The position numbers were made by a program, and so were the translations under genes. This document shows, one piece after another, positions 62,665-64,000 of a DNA stretch of 64,000 nt. Source of the DNA: Archangium gephyra (GTDB lineage: Bacteria > Myxococcota > Myxococcia > Myxococcales > Myxococcaceae). The stretch is taken from positions 1 to 64,000 of the forward strand of contig QFQP01000029.1 of NCBI GenBank assembly GCA_003243425.1, written 5' to 3'. Numbering within the stretch: position 1 is the first letter of the stretch; each line of letters begins with the position of its first letter. The notes beneath the pieces are model-generated. The model was not told the origin of the DNA and made no database searches. It saw nothing but the letters and a program-made list of their open reading frames with translations.

Positions 62665-63443
62665 CGCCGCTGGCAGTTCTCACACGCGTAAATGACGCGG
62701 TTGCCGAGTTCCCAGCAGGTGATGGCTTCCTGGCAACGTTCGCAGAGCTGTTGCTTGTACACCCACGTGCGGCGGGCGCGTCTCGAAGGAGTGTCGGCTC
62801 GCGACGACTTGACGGTGATGATCTTCCGGTCGCGCACGCCGGCGCGCAGCATGCCGACCAGCACCTTCCAGAGCCGGGTGAACTGCGGGGCGTCCAGTTC
62901 ACGCCCCGGGGTCTCAGGGTGAATGCCCGCCACGAACAGGCCCTCGGCGCGGAACACGTTCCCCACGCCGCTCACCACCGACTGATCGAGGAGCAGCGCG
63001 CCGATGGCTCTGCGTGACGCCTTGATGCGTTGCCAGGCGTCGTTCTTGCTGGCGTCGGCGCGCAGAAGGTCGGGGCCGATGCGCGCCAGCAACGACTGGC
63101 GTTGCGCAGCGTCGAGCAGTTCGCAGGCCGTTGGCCCGTGGAGGTCGACGTACGCGGTCTCGTTTTCCATTCGCATGCGAACTGCACCACGCGGTGGCGC
63201 CGCCGGCTGCGCATGACGACGAAAGCGCCCGAACAGCCCGAGGTGAACGTGGAGCACGACCGAAGATTCGAACTCGTAGAGGAGGTGTTTGCCCCACGCC
63301 TCGACGCCGAGGAGCACTTCGCCGTCGAGCTGCGCGGCCCCCGCAGCGAATCGACCCTGAGGCGAAGAGACGCGCACCACATCACCGGCGAAGAGCCGCC
63401 GATGATCCAGCGCCAGCCGGTGCAGCGTGTGCCCCTCAGGCAT
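62661..63443 (-). CDS. Fpg/Nei-family DNA glycosylase
   Basis: 260 residues. The N-terminal PEGHTLHRL provides the catalytic Pro2 and Glu3. The helix-2-turn-helix (LLLDQSVVSGVGNVFRAEGL) and the C-terminal zinc finger (CERCQEAITCWELGNRVIYACENC) identify a bifunctional glycosylase/AP lyase for oxidised bases. PEGHT and the overall pattern fit the Nei/Nei2 side rather than MutM, which has PELPE. First gene of the operon leading to the flavoprotein and ribA. Confidence 0.95.
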   Translation of the reverse strand: MPEGHTLHRLALDHRRLFAGDVVRVSSPQGRFAAGAAQLDGEVLLGVEAWGKHLLYEFESSVVLHVHLGLFGRFRRHAQPAAPPRGAVRMRMENETAYVDLHGPTACELLDAAQRQSLLARIGPDLLRADASKNDAWQRIKASRRAIGALLLDQSVVSGVGNVFRAEGLFVAGIHPETPGRELDAPQFTRLWKVLVGMLRAGVRDRKIITVKSSRADTPSRRARRTWVYKQQLCERCQEAITCWELGNRVIYACENCQRR

Positions 63444-63844
63444 GGCTGGCTGCCCTGGCGGTCGCGGCCGTCGACGCGCGAACGGCTCGGGGCGGTCGTC
63501 CCCGACGCGCGGGGGACTCGGCGCTTTGACGCAGGCGATGGTGACGAGCCGACGGGTGTGCAGTCATGGGCGATCTGCCGAGGTACGCCCCGCGATGACG
63601 CGTGTTTCACTCAGCGAACCGCGTGTGACCGACGTAACGGGTCGCCACCGGAACGGGCCGGGAGCGCTCGTTACCGCGTGGGCTGGGGCGACGTCGTTTC
63701 GATTCGAACGTGCCGGTCGAACGCGGAAGCGCCATGGGTGCAATGCGCGCGACGGCGAGAGGCGGGCGACGCGGACGGACCCGGTTTGGTGAAGCGCGGT
63801 TGGTGAACCCCGACGGGTCGCGTGGCAGTGTCCCGTCGCCCCGA
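63444..63844. other. Intergenic region, about 400 bp, no gene seen
   Basis: Lies between the divergently oriented glycosylase operon and the gene starting at 63845. I see only GC-rich open frames without coding character, no repeat and no tRNA. It should contain promoters for both directions, but no clear -35/-10 pair stands out. Confidence 0.5.
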
Positions 63845-64000
63845 ATGCAGCCCATCCGTCCCGAAACCGCCGCGCCTGCCGACTGGCCCACACCCGGCCC
63901 CATCGACCTCGAGAAGCACGACCTGCCGCACGCGTCGTCGACCACCGAGTGGTGGTACGTGAACTCGCACCTCGCCGCGCCCGACGGCCGGCAGTTCGCG
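63845..64000 (+). CDS. AttH/CrtC-like hydratase family protein, 3' end outside window
   Basis: 52 codons are visible from ATG 63845 to the window edge. HDLPHASSTTEWWYVNSHL and DGRQFA are the opening motif of the lipocalin-like AttH / carotenoid 1,2-hydratase (hydroxyneurosporene synthase) family, where TEWWY is near invariant. No signal peptide is seen from this start, though an upstream start cannot be excluded. Members hydrate carotenoids or have unknown periplasmic roles. Confidence 0.75.
   Translation, partial: MQPIRPETAAPADWPTPGPIDLEKHDLPHASSTTEWWYVNSHLAAPDGRQFA

Overview
The window is GC-rich, densely coding bacterial DNA that looks like a myxobacterium (phylum Myxococcota, probably a Cystobacterineae-like lineage). 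The grounds are a C-terminal MYXO-CTERM-type sorting tail on a secreted metalloprotease, a Tgl-like TPR lipoprotein of type IV pilus assembly, lipoproteins with long Gly/Ser/Thr linkers, a eukaryote-type Ser/Thr kinase, many GTG/TTG starts, and many 1-4 bp start/stop overlaps. This assignment is inference from gene content. There is no rRNA; one tRNA (initiator fMet) is present.

Layout. 0-5.9 kb: two tandem paralogous secreted lamin-tail-domain proteins with Gly-rich minisatellite linkers, an ADP-ribosylglycohydrolase, and a small gene with three one-base frameshifts. 5.9-11.1 kb: enolase, SurE, a Ser/Thr kinase with an unusual N-terminal domain, a frameshifted lipoprotein, and a LysM/M23 lipoprotein. 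11.1-20.5 kb: an accessory patch with a truncated secreted gene running into 21- and 63-bp repeats, a beta-propeller lipoprotein, two paralogous three-domain murein amidases around an NTF2-like lipoprotein and a decayed gene, and an M36-like protease. 20.6-26.4 kb: 7Fe ferredoxin, an SH3 protein, a FliK-like protein, a secreted protein, a GNAT enzyme and an RND/MMPL exporter. 26.4-31.5 kb: a coupled DUF2760-Hsp70-Hsp70 operon. 31.5-35.4 kb: a secreted protein, an apparent in-frame fusion of a cytosolic domain to a Tgl-like lipoprotein, a RodZ-like HTH membrane protein, RecO and a PfkB kinase. 35.4-41.5 kb: FKBP and outer-membrane protein, M23 peptidase, NtrC-type regulator and a pilus-N-domain protein. 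41.5-44.9 kb: MurJ, a small helical protein, and an OmpR-type regulator whose receiver has lost its phosphorylation residues. 44.9-51.4 kb: PafA-like phosphatase, OprO/P-type porin, a large PHP-family metallohydrolase and an EF-hand-like protein. 51.5-57.1 kb: cNMP-binding protein, AI-2E-family permease, free-Met-R-sulfoxide reductase, a five-S1-domain protein and small secreted or membrane genes. 57.1-59.4 kb: a coupled membrane-lipid operon (membrane protein, PlsC-like acyltransferase, DUF1295 protein). 59.5 kb: tRNA-fMet with its own promoter and hairpin. 59.7-64 kb: MpaB-type oxygenase, a coupled Nei-like glycosylase / FAD amine oxidase-like / GTP cyclohydrolase II operon, and the start of an AttH/CrtC-like gene.

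How the genes relate. Envelope biology dominates: murein hydrolases and amidases, the flippase MurJ, lipoproteins, porins, exporters and pilus parts. The alkaline phosphatase, porin and PHP hydrolase form a plausible phosphate or organophosphate acquisition set. The most unusual signals are a set of single-base contractions at short homopolymers that break small accessory genes while large core genes stay intact, the repeat-eroded gene at 11.1-11.5 kb, the pseudo-receiver regulator, the kinase with a DUF4145-like N-terminus, and the Hsp70-pair operon.
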